Assembly: GCF_000744095.1 (NCBI RefSeq)
Contig: NZ_JQLI01000001.1
Location: 806,001 to 870,000 of the forward strand
DNA: 64,000 bases
DNA from: Cupriavidus necator A5-1
GTDB taxonomy: Bacteria > Pseudomonadota > Gammaproteobacteria > Burkholderiales > Burkholderiaceae
Direction of reading: 5' to 3'
The translations under genes and the position numbers were made by a program. Numbering within the stretch: position 1 is the stretch's first letter; every line of letters starts with the position of its first letter. A model generated the notes under the pieces. It worked only from the letters and a program-made list of their open reading frames with translations. It was not told the origin of the DNA and did not search any database. Positions 34,861 to 43,862 of the stretch are shown in pieces.

Positions 34861-35619
34861 TTAGCGAAAGTATCCTGAGGTACCGTCCCACAGCAACTTC
34901 AAAGCGGTGAAAACCAGCAAGCCGTAGCACGCCCGGTACATCTGGCGCTGATCGAGCCTCCCATGTAGCCGCCAGCCCAGCCAGACGCCGGCTGGCACGG
35001 CAAGAAGGCAGATCGCCATCAACGTCCAGACGGCGCCAACGGGCCTGGCCAGCGCCAGCCATGGCGCTGCCTTGAGGACGTTGCCCACCGTAAAGAACAT
35101 GCTGGTCGTTCCTGCATAGACCTGTTTGCTGAGGCCTAGGGGAAGCAGGTACATCGCCAGCGGCGGCCCGCCGGAGTGGGCGACCATCGTCGTGATCCCC
35201 GATGTCAGGCCCGCCGCCACAGCCTTGGGTGAAGCACGGGGCCGCACCGCGACGTCTCCGCCCCGCAAGAGCCACAGCCCGACAAAGCTCAGCGTGACCA
35301 CGGCCATGACGATGGAGATAGCGCGGTGGTCCAGCACCCGAAACAGGAAGTAGCCGACACCGATGCCGACCACCAGTCCGGGCACCAGTAAGAGCAGGTC
35401 GGGCCGGGACCACGTCGATGGCTTCCAGTAGCGCAGGCTGAACAGGTCCATGGCGATGAACAGCGGCGCCAGCAGGCCACCCGCCGATACGGGATCCATC
35501 ACAAGCGACAACAGCGGAATGCCGACGATGGCAAAGCCCCCTCCAAAGGCGCCCTTCATGAAGCAGATCAGGAAGACTCCGGCAAAGGTGACGAGGATGG
35601 TGGTGACATTCAGTTCCAT
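34861..35619 (-). CDS. TauE/SafE-family membrane transporter
   Basis: A 252-residue protein of about eight membrane helices with the family's two repeats, each beginning near FMKGAFGGGFAIVGIPLLS and TSGITTMVAHSGGPPLAMYL. TauE/SafE proteins export sulfonates, sulfite or organic acids. It diverges from the MarR gene; the 183-base gap contains a MarR-type palindrome, so it is a likely MarR target together with the enoyl-CoA hydratase-like gene. Confidence 0.85.
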   Translation of the reverse strand: MELNVTTILVTFAGVFLICFMKGAFGGGFAIVGIPLLSLVMDPVSAGGLLAPLFIAMDLFSLRYWKPSTWSRPDLLLLVPGLVVGIGVGYFLFRVLDHRAISIVMAVVTLSFVGLWLLRGGDVAVRPRASPKAVAAGLTSGITTMVAHSGGPPLAMYLLPLGLSKQVYAGTTSMFFTVGNVLKAAPWLALARPVGAVWTLMAICLLAVPAGVWLGWRLHGRLDQRQMYRACYGLLVFTALKLLWDGTSGYFR

Positions 35620-35760
35620 GGTGGCTTCGACAAAGACTGGAGGCTAAAGGCTGGGAACCATCGTAGGCTGGAAAATCAATACAATCAAATTATTGTCATG
35701 GATACAAGTTCCATGACGCGATGGAGAAGCTGCCAGCCGCCATTTATGGCGCGTGATATG

Positions 35761-35774
35761 ATTCGCACGCGAAT
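35761..35774. promoter_or_regulatory. Candidate MarR operator
   Basis: ATTCGCACGCGAAT is an inverted repeat, 28 bases before the MarR gene start and between it and the transporter gene. It has the same TTCGC-N2-GCGAA form as two sites before the hydratase gene at 37067 and 37091. Confidence 0.6.
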
Positions 35775-35802
35775 TAAACCGATCAACGCTGCCGGCCCGA
35801 AC

Positions 35803-36237
35803 ATGAAACATCGCCTCGTCTATCTCCTGAACGTTGGGCACCGTCGGCTGCAACGCTGGTCGCAGGCGCGAGCTGCCCGTGGTGGCGTAACGGCGGCGCA
35901 GTCGGGGCTGCTGTTTTTTCTGGGTACGCACAACGGCGCGCTGATGAGCGAGGCCGCGGCCGCGCTGGACTTGGGCGCGCCAGGGATGAGTGGCCTGGCT
36001 GACCGGACGGAAAGAGCAGGCCTGATCGAGCGTCGTGCCGACGAGAACGACGGGCGCGCATCGCGCCTGTGGCTCACCGACGCTGGGCGCTCCGCGCGCC
36101 AGCGCTCCAAGGCCGGCATGGCGGATCTCAACACTAGGCTGACCGAAGGCTTTACCGAAGCCGAGATCGACGTGGTGGCGAGGTGGCTGACCAGCCTGCA
36201 GACCAAGTTTCCGGTCGCCGACGAAGGTGACGATTAG
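35803..36237 (+). CDS. MarR-family regulator
   Basis: A 144-residue winged-helix regulator from ATG 35803: GVTAAQSGLLFFLGTHNGAL, then MSEAAAALDLGAPGMSGLAD (recognition helix region) and ERRADENDGRASRLWLTDAG (wing). Longer in-frame starts would pass through the operator at 35761, which argues against them. It converges with the hydratase-like gene (31 bases apart). Shared palindromes suggest it represses itself, the transporter and the hydratase until a ligand, perhaps an acyl-CoA or aromatic acid, binds. Confidence 0.85.
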   Translation: MKHRLVYLLNVGHRRLQRWSQARAARGGVTAAQSGLLFFLGTHNGALMSEAAAALDLGAPGMSGLADRTERAGLIERRADENDGRASRLWLTDAGRSARQRSKAGMADLNTRLTEGFTEAEIDVVARWLTSLQTKFPVADEGDD

Positions 36238-36268
36238 CATGATCCGCGGCTGGACGGCAGGAAGGGGC

Positions 36269-37045
36269 CTAGTGCTGGGTGACTTTCGAGAAGTCCGGCT
36301 TGCGCTTTTCGGCAAAGGCTGCGAACGCTTCCCGGGCTTCGGCACTCGTCAGCCGCTCCTGGAACTTCGCGCTCTCTCTATCCATCTGCGTCACCAGCAT
36401 CTCGGCCTGGCGCATCAGCGCCTTCATGGCGCTCAGCGAGCCCGCAGGCTTGGCGGCAATGCGCTCCGCCATCTGGCGTGCCTCGGTGCGGAGCTGGTCA
36501 TTGGCGCAGACCTTGTTGGCAATGCCCCAGGCCAGCGCGGTCTGCGCATCGAGCGGATTCCCCATGGCAAACATCTCGAATGCCCGGGCGTGACCGATGC
36601 GAAGCGGCAGCAGGTAGCTTGAGGCCGCTTCGGGCACCAGCGCCAGGTTCACGAATGGCGTGATCAATTGCGCATCCTGGGCCAGCAGCACGTAGTCGCA
36701 ATGCAGCAGCATCGTGGTGCCGACTCCCACCGCCTTGCCGTGGACCGCTGCAACGACGGGCACTGTCGACTTTGCCAGCGCATGCAGAAAGCGGTGGACA
36801 TGACGTTCGCTGGGGCCCTTTCCCGACGCGATCGCCGCGAACTCGCTCACATCATTCCCAGCAGTGAACATGTCGCCTTCCCCCTGTACCAGCACGACGC
36901 GGACATTGCCGTCGTGCTCGGCGTTCGCGATGGTGTCGGCCAGGGCTCCGTACATCTCGTTGGTCAATGCGTTCTTCTTCTCCGGCCGGGCAAGCGTAAT
37001 GGTCAGGACGCCATTGGTCAGGTCGACGTGAATTTCCGAGGTCAT
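36269..37045 (-). CDS. Enoyl-CoA hydratase/isomerase-family protein
   Basis: A 258-residue crotonase. The two oxyanion-hole segments are NALTNEMYGAL with DMFTAGNDVSEF, and VAAVHGKAVGVGTTMLLHCD; a conserved Glu follows in LALVPEAASSYLLP. Members hydrate or isomerise acyl-CoA. GGAGACC lies before ATG 37045; a longer frame to 37171 would read through two operator palindromes, so it is rejected. The expected first-step acyl-CoA ligase is not nearby, so its pathway is unknown. Confidence 0.85.
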   Translation of the reverse strand: MTSEIHVDLTNGVLTITLARPEKKNALTNEMYGALADTIANAEHDGNVRVVLVQGEGDMFTAGNDVSEFAAIASGKGPSERHVHRFLHALAKSTVPVVAAVHGKAVGVGTTMLLHCDYVLLAQDAQLITPFVNLALVPEAASSYLLPLRIGHARAFEMFAMGNPLDAQTALAWGIANKVCANDQLRTEARQMAERIAAKPAGSLSAMKALMRQAEMLVTQMDRESAKFQERLTSAEAREAFAAFAEKRKPDFSKVTQH

Positions 37046-37066
37046 GCTGGTCTCCATAAGTTTAAG

Positions 37067-37102
37067 TTCGCATGCGAAGTATATGCATAATTCGCGCGCG
37101 AA
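37067..37102. promoter_or_regulatory. Two MarR-type operators before the hydratase gene
   Basis: TTCGCATGCGAA (37067-37078) and TTCGCGCGCGAA (37091-37102) are perfect 12-base palindromes whose centres are 24 bases apart, beginning 22 bases before the hydratase start. Confidence 0.65.
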
Positions 37103-37211
37103 GTAAACTGCCAGGAGCCGACATTCGCGACGCTGCCGGATGGTTTTGTGCGATGAGTGGAACCAGGTCAATAATCAGTACATTCCCACAATTGTCGTGC
37201 ATCCGTTCGCC

Positions 37212-37651
37212 ATGCCCCGACACCGCTACAAGCAACTGGTCGCACTTCCTTCACGAACGTCCCCCGGCCGGTCTCGCCGCTTACCAGCCCCATGGCGTGC
37301 AGTTCCGCGTAAACGCGCGTCGCCGTGACCAGCGCCAGGCCTTCGCGGGCGGCGAGTTCACGGTGGGTAGGCAAGCGGGTACCAGGACGCAAGCGGCCCT
37401 CATGGATGTCTGCGGCGAACTGATCGCTTCCGCGCGGACACGGTATCGACCTCCAGCCGTGGAGCGACGACACGGTCGACCTGAGCTTCAACAATCCATC
37501 GATGCCCGGCCAGGGCGACCTGCTCAGGACGGCCCTGCGCGAACTGGCCGATGCCGGCAACCTTGAAGCGTTGCTCAAATACCATCCCCATGGTGGCCGA
37601 ACGCGTGACCGGGAGACGATGGCCCGCCATCTAGTCTTCACACTTAAATAG
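37212..37651 (+). pseudogene. MocR-type regulator fragment with inverted HTH segment
   Basis: The plus strand begins MPRHRYKQLV (37212-37241). The next expected part (DQFAADIHEGRLRPGTRLPT, then REGLALVTATRVYAELHAMG and TGRGTFVKEV) is on the minus strand at about 37241-37426. The plus strand then resumes with LPRGHGIDLQPWSDDTVDLS and LLRTALRELADAGNLEALLK, the start of the aminotransferase domain, and ends at a TAG at 37649-37651 after MARHL. So the HTH segment is inverted inside the gene and the C-terminal part is missing. Confidence 0.7.
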
Positions 37652-37753
37652 CAGCACTCGATCGGCTGCACTAATGACTGCATGAATTCGTCGCCCGTTT
37701 CTTGAATTACCTCCGCAGCGACGCTGGAGCCGGCGTACGGTTCACATTGGTTT

Positions 37754-37984
37754 CTATGCGGCAGTAGGGAGGGGAACTAGCTCCTGGCCGAGTTGTTTGG
37801 CCAGGCGCCTGAGTGCCCGCCGTTTGGTTTCGAGGACGCGGGCCTCGTAGTGTGCCAAGCCACTTTCGACGTACTGCATTCCCTTTACCATGACGCGCCA
37901 GAAGAGGATGGCCAGCTTGCGTGCCAACGCAATGTTGGCAATCAGTGCGCCGCGTCGTGCTGCCATGTGGGCGGCGACAATCAT
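37754..37984 (-). pseudogene. IS110-family transposase, C-terminal fragment
   Basis: AAHMAARRGALIANIALARK and LAILFWRVMVKGMQYVESGL match the last part of an IS110 transposase of a different subgroup from the one at 4849. The rest is absent. It lies just left of the Tn3 element, so this area is a junction of several insertions. Confidence 0.65.
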
Positions 37985-38064
37985 TTTGTCCGGCCAAGAT
38001 GTTTGTCGGTGAACCGGACATCCTGCTTGACGCTATCCAGCCATGCGTCGGTAGAAGCCACCCA

Positions 38065-41000
38065 GGGGTAATCGTCCTTTTCCTGCAGATTGATACGGTT
38101 ATTAATCAGCCCCGAGTTCCTTGTTGGCGTGGCGTTGCAGCCCACTCGCTTGACCTTATTGCGGCCATCCGAGCACTTGTCGTACAGTTTTGTCCCGAAC
38201 GACACCCCGAAAAGTGTAGATGTCGGCATTTGCGTATCGCTACGTTGGCAGGGAAGAGTTGCCTGCCCGCTTGACAGAATTTGACCTGCGGCAGTTTTTT
38301 CACCTCACCAGTGCTGACATCGCTGCAATTCGGGAGCGGTTTCGGGCCGACAGATTCGCCGCAGTTGGCCTGCAGCTCGTTTGCCTCCGGGCCTTCGGGC
38401 GGCCGTTGGACCGGTTTGCTGCCGTTCCGCGCAATCTCCTTCAGTACGTGTGCGAAGCTTTCTCCGCGCCGCTGCTGTCGATTGCCAGCCTGAAGACGCT
38501 GTACCAACGACGCCCGACGTTGTACGAGCATCAGCAATGGGTCAAGGAGCACCTTGGCATCAAGCCGTTCGATGTCACCAGCCAGGCCGCTTTGCTGGAA
38601 ATGCTCCGCGTGCAAGCTGCCGCAGCGGCAGACGTGGATGAACTTGTCACCACCGCCCAGCGATGGCTCTACGATCGCTGCCGCCTCATTCCCGGCCAGC
38701 GCCAGATCACCGACATGGCACGGCATGCATTTTCCGCCTACGAGGCGCAAATGCTCGCGGCGGTCAACCGCGCAGTGCCGGCGGCCACGCTGCAGCACTG
38801 CATGGAATCCGTCCGCAGTCCGCGGGCTGACGGCTCTGCAACACACCTCGAGTGGATCAAGGCGCCTTCCGGGCGCAATGGCCCCAAGAACCTCGCTGAA
38901 ACGCTGGACAAGATCCGCTACCTGAAGTCCCTCGCTGTGCACGAGTGGAATCTGGATGACATCGCTTTGCCCAAACTGCGTGCCTATGCGCAGAAGGTGC
39001 AAGCAAGGCGTCCGGCCAAGACCAAAACACTGAAGGAGAGCACCCAGGCGCTTGAACTGGTGTGCTTTCTACAGATGAGTTTGCTGGAACTCACCGATAT
39101 CGCGATGCACCAGACCAGCCGACGCAGCCAGGATCTGTTCCGACGCGCGGCCAGCACGGCGCAGTCGACGCACACCCGCTCCGCCGTGGAAGACAGGCAG
39201 CAGGCGCTCAAGGCCAAGGCCGTCCTGCAAGACAAGAGCAAGTCGACCGAGCAGCGAGTGGATGAAGCCCTGAAGCACCTGGCCGTCGTCACCGACGCGG
39301 CGCATTCGAGCTTTGCGTCACACGTGCGCGCGGCGCTGACCGGTGACCATCAGCGGATTCACGCTCTGCTGTCGGGCCTGGAAGGCCTGGAATTCGGCGG
39401 CAGGGAGGACGATCCCGGCTTTGCGAACCTCAAGGCGTGGCGCGACCTGCAGACAAGGAAGCTCAATGCTCTGCCAGAAGACTTTACGGAGACCGGCGTT
39501 GGCACGGCGTGGTATGCCCTCGTCCATGATCCTGACCCCAAGCGCGGCTATCAGGCCTTCTCTGCCTGCACGATGATGTCGCTACGAAATAGCCTGCGTC
39601 GGGGCAGCGTATGGATTGACCACTCGATGCGCTTTCGTGATGGCGACCAAATGCTCATCCCTGCCAAGGAGTGGGAGCGCGACCGTGTCAAGTATCTCGG
39701 GCTATTGGGCCTGCCAGTCGCGGCTGATACCTTCATCGAACAGCTACTGGATACGCTTCGTGCTGGGGCGTGGCTGCTGTGGCCGAGGCCTCCGCTAAAG
39801 GCAAGATCGAAATAGGAGACGATGGCATGCTTCACCTGCCGGCGATTGTGCCGCTGGAGCAGGACGATGAGCCGCGCCGCACACGCGACTTGATCTACAA
39901 GACAATCGGCGATGTGCAGTTGCCGGACCTATTGCTGGAGGTCGACGCCTCGACCAATTTCAGCGAGGTGCTGCTCGGGCACCGGGCGAAGTCCTTGGCC
40001 GAACTGCTGTCGACCTACGCGGCCTTGCTCGCCCTTGGCACCGAGATCGATGCCAAGGGCATTGCTGCGATGATTCCGGGCATCGACACCGCCCAGGTGT
40101 CACTTGCCATGCGAGGGCTGGAGACCCATGGCCGTTTGCGCCGGGCCAACGAGGTGGTGGCTGAATTTCAAGGAAAGATCCCATTAGCCACGCACTGGGG
40201 CACCGGGCAGAAGGCATCGGCCGACATGATGTCACTGGACGTTTCACGACATCTGTGGATCGCTCGTGTCGATCCACGTCGACGCACCTACGCGACCGGC
40301 ATCTACACCCACGTGCTCGACAAGTGGGGCATCGTCTATGACCAACCGATTGTCTTGAACGAGCGTCAGGCTGGGGTGGCCATCGAGGGCGTAGAGCAGC
40401 ACAACCGCAGCGAGGACCGTGTCCGCCTGTCGTTACTGGCAGTGGACACGCACGGCTACACGAACGCCGCGATGGCCTTGGCCAAGGGCTTGAGTTTCGA
40501 TCTATGTCCGCGGCTGCGCGATCTGGCGGAGCGCAAGCTGTACCTGCCCGCAGAGTTCAAAGTGCCGGAAGGTATCGAGCGTGTCACCTCGAAGCGATTG
40601 TCCTTGAGAGCCATACGCCTGGGTTGGGACGATTTCCTACGGGTGCTGGCATCGATCCGTATCGGCCGCATTAGCGCTGAGCTCGCCATGCAACGGTTGG
40701 GCAGCGCCGCCCGGACCAACAAGGCGCACAAAGCTGCCGAGCATCTCGGCCGGCTGTTGCGTAGCATCTTCCTGTGCGACTACGTGACCATTGAAGACTT
40801 CCGCCGCGAAATCCATACGTTGCTCAGCCGAGGGGAGTCGGTGCACCAGTTGCAGCGCGCGATCCATGCTGGCCGGGTACCACACGAACGCGGCCGGCGA
40901 GGCGATGAGCTGACGGCGATCTCGGGGGCGCACGCGCTTCTGACCAACATCGTTCTGGCGTGGAATACGAACCGCATGAACGATGTCGTCGAGCGACTTC

Positions 41001-41433
41001 GCAAGGGGGGCACGAACATCGAGGACGCTTGGCTGCGCCGCATGGGGCCGGGGCATTCCGGGCACATCAACTTCCGGGGGATTCTCAGCTTCGGTGTCGA
41101 GCGCTACATTGACGCGCTGATCCAAGGCCGTGGCGCAACAATCCGACAGGCTATGGCATAACTGCAACATCAAACGCCGCAGAGCAAAATCTGCCACAGA
41201 TTGGCACACCGCAGTGGCTCGAGGCCGAAATACGGCGGTACCTTCGCGGCGGCAGCTACGACAGCAGCTTCGCAGGCTGGCCAGGCATACTTTGCCAGAC
41301 AGCGCCTGCTAACCGCGTACCAATCCGCAAAGAAAGGACGGTGCAGCGCGAAACGAAGAACCACTACGTCATTGTTCTAGAACGTCTTTTTAAGCCTGAC
41401 CGTATCAATCTGCTGCAAAAGGACGACTACCCC
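38065..41433. mobile_element. Minimal Tn3-family transposon
   Basis: The terminal inverted repeats are readable: left 38065-38100 starts GGGGTAATCGTCCTTTT and contains GCAGATTGATACGG; right 41398-41433, inverted, reads GGGGTAGTCGTCCTTTT...GCAGATTGATACGG. Between them is only a transposase gene; no resolvase, res site or cargo was seen. The five bases on each side differ (ACCCA, ATCTC), so no target duplication remains. Its right end cuts an SDR gene. Confidence 0.8.
38220..41161 (+). pseudogene. tnpA: Tn3-family transposase (TnpA), frameshifted
   Basis: Two overlapping frames make a TnpA of about 980 residues. The first (38220-39815) has the N-terminal DNA-binding parts (RYVGREELPARLTEFDLRQF, YLKSLAVHEWNLDDIALPKL). 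The second (open from 39770) has the DDE catalytic core: Asp in MMSLDVSRHLWIA, Asp in LLAVDTHGYTN, Glu in GGTNIEDAWLRRMGPGHSGH. They join only through a one-base shift near 39765, where GGGGCGTGG reads as if one base too many between ...LRAG and VAAVAEA. The gene is probably inactive unless the shift is a sequencing error or is bypassed. Confidence 0.8.
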
Positions 41434-41594
41434 ATCTCTCGCAACTCTGCGACGAGCTTGGCTCCGGCTGCGTCGTTTCTTCCCGAACAAATCACTCGCG
41501 CACCTTCGCGACCGAATGCGAGCGCGGTTGCCCGGCCGATTCCGGCCGTGGCTCCTGTAACCAGTACGACGGGATGGGAAATGACAGTTTCCAT
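41434..41594 (-). pseudogene. SDR gene cut by the Tn3 element
   Basis: On the minus strand ATG 41594 starts VISHPVVLVTGATAGIGRAT, then RVICSGRNDAAGAKLVAEL. This is the first 53 codons of a classical SDR with its TGxxxGIG motif. The frame is cut at the transposon's right inverted repeat. No matching C-terminal part lies left of the transposon, so more DNA was lost. Confidence 0.75.
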
Positions 41595-41699
41595 GGGGTG
41601 ACTCCAGTAAAGGAAATGGTCACGACGGATGCCGCGCTGCGCGATTGCGGAATCTTACTGAGCTTTCCCGTCTGCTCGTCACGTTGCGTCGCATATGTC

Positions 41700-41737
41700 C
41701 CAAATTAGCAAATTAACGTCCCAGAAAGGCAAGCGGG
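41700..41737. promoter_or_regulatory. Shared 38-base motif before the dioxygenase operon
   Basis: The sequence containing AATTAGCAAATTAACGTCCC and AAAGGCAAGCGG recurs with few changes at 48066-48103, on the upstream side of the AraC regulator gene. It lies 84 bases before the dioxygenase start. It may be the regulator's binding site. Confidence 0.45.
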
Positions 41738-41820
41738 AGGGGCGGAAACGCCCGATACTCATCTCCAGAGTCAGGCACCGACCTGATCCATGGAGCCACC
41801 AGGTCGCTGGAGATGTGAAA

Positions 41821-42666
41821 ATGAAAATCAGGAAAATCACCCCCGCCATCGGGGCCGAGATCTCGGAAGTCAACCTTGGCGAGGCGGCGCGCCACCCGGC
41901 GCTCTTCGCCGAGATCCGGGTGGCGCTGCTCAAGCACAGGGTGCTCTTCTTTCGCAAGCAGGAAATCACGCGCGCCGATCACGTGGCCTTCGCGAGCGGC
42001 TTCGGCGCGCTGGAAGACCACCCCGTCGTTGGCAGTGTTCCCGACCATCCGGGCCTCGTGAAGGTCTACCGGAGCGACAACCCGCACAGCTACGAGAACA
42101 ACTACCACTGCGACGGCCTGTGGCGTCCCAATCCCGCCATGGGGGCGGTGCTGCGCTGCATCGAATGTCCCGAGATCGGTGGCGACACGATCTGGGTGAA
42201 CATGGTGAAGGCCTATGAGGAACTGCCGGAAGACATCAAGAAGAAGGTCGATGGCTTGCGCGCCCGGGCCAGCATCGAGCACAGCTTCGGCGCGGTCATG
42301 ACGCCGGAAGCCCGCGCGAAGCTGGTGCAGGACCATCCTCCGGTGGAGCATCCCGTGGTGCGCACCCACCCGGAGACCGGCGAAAAGATCCTGTTCGTGG
42401 GCGCCGGGTTCTCGACGCACTTCACCAACTACAGCACGCCGGAAAATGTGCGTCATGGCATCGACAAGGCCCCAGGCGCCTCGCTGCTGCTCAACTACCT
42501 GATCAGCCGCGCCACCATCCCCGAGTACCAAGTGCGGTGGTCATGGCAGGAGGGCGACGTTGCTGTCTGGGACAACCGCAGCACGCAGCACTACGCGCTC
42601 AACGACTACTTCCCCGCCCCGCGCAAGATGGAGCGCGCCGGCATCGTGGGCGATATCCCCTACTGA
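41821..42666 (+). CDS. TauD/TfdA-family 2-oxoglutarate dioxygenase
   Basis: A 281-residue Fe(II)/2-oxoglutarate oxygenase. The iron ligands are His96 and Asp98 (NNYHCDGLW) and His257 (NRSTQHYALNDY); Arg268 would hold 2-oxoglutarate. Relatives hydroxylate taurine, aryloxyalkanoates or betaines. It is the first gene of an operon with two BKACE enzymes, a Bug binding protein and an oxidoreductase, so it probably opens the attack on the imported substrate. ATG 41821 is the first conserved residue; the longer frame upstream runs into the shared regulatory motif. Confidence 0.88.
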   Translation: MKIRKITPAIGAEISEVNLGEAARHPALFAEIRVALLKHRVLFFRKQEITRADHVAFASGFGALEDHPVVGSVPDHPGLVKVYRSDNPHSYENNYHCDGLWRPNPAMGAVLRCIECPEIGGDTIWVNMVKAYEELPEDIKKKVDGLRARASIEHSFGAVMTPEARAKLVQDHPPVEHPVVRTHPETGEKILFVGAGFSTHFTNYSTPENVRHGIDKAPGASLLLNYLISRATIPEYQVRWSWQEGDVAVWDNRSTQHYALNDYFPAPRKMERAGIVGDIPY

Positions 42667-42701
42667 TTCGCACGCGACCACAAAACTTCCGGAGACTCTC
42701 A

Positions 42702-43760
42702 ATGAATTTTCTCGACGGTCACCTCTTCCCCGAAAACCAGCAGCCGCTGATCATCACGGCTGCACCCTATGCCCCGGGCTGGCTGCCTTCCGACTTTCCC
42801 GAGGACATCCCTGTCACGATGGCCGAGCAGATCCAGAAGGCGGTGGACTGCTACAACGCCGGTGCCACGGTGCTGCACCTGCACGTGCGCGAACTCGACG
42901 GCAAGGGCAGCAAGCGTCTGTCGATGTTCAATGAATTGATTGCCGGCGTGCGCAAGGCGGTGCCGGAAATGATCATCCAGGTCGGCGGTTCCATTTCCTT
43001 CGCGCCCGAGAACGAGGGGCAGGCCGCCAAGTGGCTGTCCGACGATACCCGCCACATGCTAGCCGAACTGGAACCCACGCCGGACCAGGTCACGGTGACG
43101 GTGAACACCTCGCAGATGAACGTCACCGATCACGCGGAAGACGCCGACTTCAAGGGCACCTCGCGCGAGAATCCCGAGCTTTTCAATGCCTACAAGGAAA
43201 TGACGGTGCCAGCGCAGCCGGGCTGGGTGGAGGAGCACGTTCGCCGCCTGACGGCCAAGGGTATCCAGAGCGCATTCCAGTGCTACAACACCAACAGCTT
43301 TGAGTCTGTCGAGCGGCTGATGCGCCGCGGCTTCTACAAGGGACCGCTGGTCATGAACTGGGTGGCGATCGGCGGCGGCATGGATACGCCCAACGTCTAC
43401 AGCCTCGGCAACTTCATGCGCGGCGTGCCGGACGGCGCGGTCGTGACGGTGGAAAGCAATGTGCGCAACGTGCTGCCGGTCAACATGATGGGCATCGCCA
43501 TGGGCCTGCACGTGCGGTGCGGCATCGAGGACGGGCTCTGGAACCAGAAGCGCACGGCGAAGCAGAGCACCGTGAAGCAGATCGAGCAACTCGTGCGCAT
43601 CTCGCATGAATTCGGCCGCGAGATCGCCACCGCGAAGGAAGCCCGGGAGATCAGCAGGATCGGCGTGTTCTACGACACGGTGGAAGAGTCGCTGGCAGCC
43701 AACGGCTTCGCCCCCAACCGTAACGGCGGCACCCAAGGCTACCTGCGCAAGACGCAGTAA
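42702..43760 (+). CDS. BKACE-family beta-keto acid cleavage enzyme (DUF849)
   Basis: A 352-residue member of the DUF849/BKACE family. The metal-binding HLHVRE motif is at residues 59-64 (His59, His61), within GATVLHLHVRELDGKGSK. BKACE enzymes use acetyl-CoA to split beta-keto acids, giving acetoacetate and a new acyl-CoA. It is longer than the usual 270-310 residues by an insertion in the middle (NTSQMNVTDHAEDADFKGTS). GGAGAC precedes ATG 42702. It follows the dioxygenase by 35 bases. Confidence 0.85.
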   Translation: MNFLDGHLFPENQQPLIITAAPYAPGWLPSDFPEDIPVTMAEQIQKAVDCYNAGATVLHLHVRELDGKGSKRLSMFNELIAGVRKAVPEMIIQVGGSISFAPENEGQAAKWLSDDTRHMLAELEPTPDQVTVTVNTSQMNVTDHAEDADFKGTSRENPELFNAYKEMTVPAQPGWVEEHVRRLTAKGIQSAFQCYNTNSFESVERLMRRGFYKGPLVMNWVAIGGGMDTPNVYSLGNFMRGVPDGAVVTVESNVRNVLPVNMMGIAMGLHVRCGIEDGLWNQKRTAKQSTVKQIEQLVRISHEFGREIATAKEAREISRIGVFYDTVEESLAANGFAPNRNGGTQGYLRKTQ

Positions 43761-43767
43761 GAGTTTT

Positions 43768-43800
43768 GCTTTCCTCTCCCGCCTGCGGGAGAGGAAAGCA
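43768..43800. repeat. Long hairpin between operon genes
   Basis: TGCTTTCCTCTCCCGC and its inverted copy GCGGGAGAGGAAAGCA are separated by two bases, giving a 16-base stem. No T-run follows; an A-rich stretch follows. It may be a REP-like repeat or an mRNA-stabilising hairpin between the first and third operon parts. Confidence 0.6.
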
Positions 43801-43862
43801 AATAGAAAACAGAACAGAAGACAGAAGAACAAGAAAAGTGGGAAGACAGTAAGGAGACAGTA

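Noticed and set aside
37981..38229. Minus-strand 82-codon frame across the Tn3 left end
   Set aside because: It crosses the transposon terminal repeat and has no recognised homology.
38220..41161. Programmed frameshift in the Tn3 transposase
   Set aside because: Tn3-family transposases are normally one frame and no slippery heptamer or stimulatory structure was seen; a plain indel is simpler.
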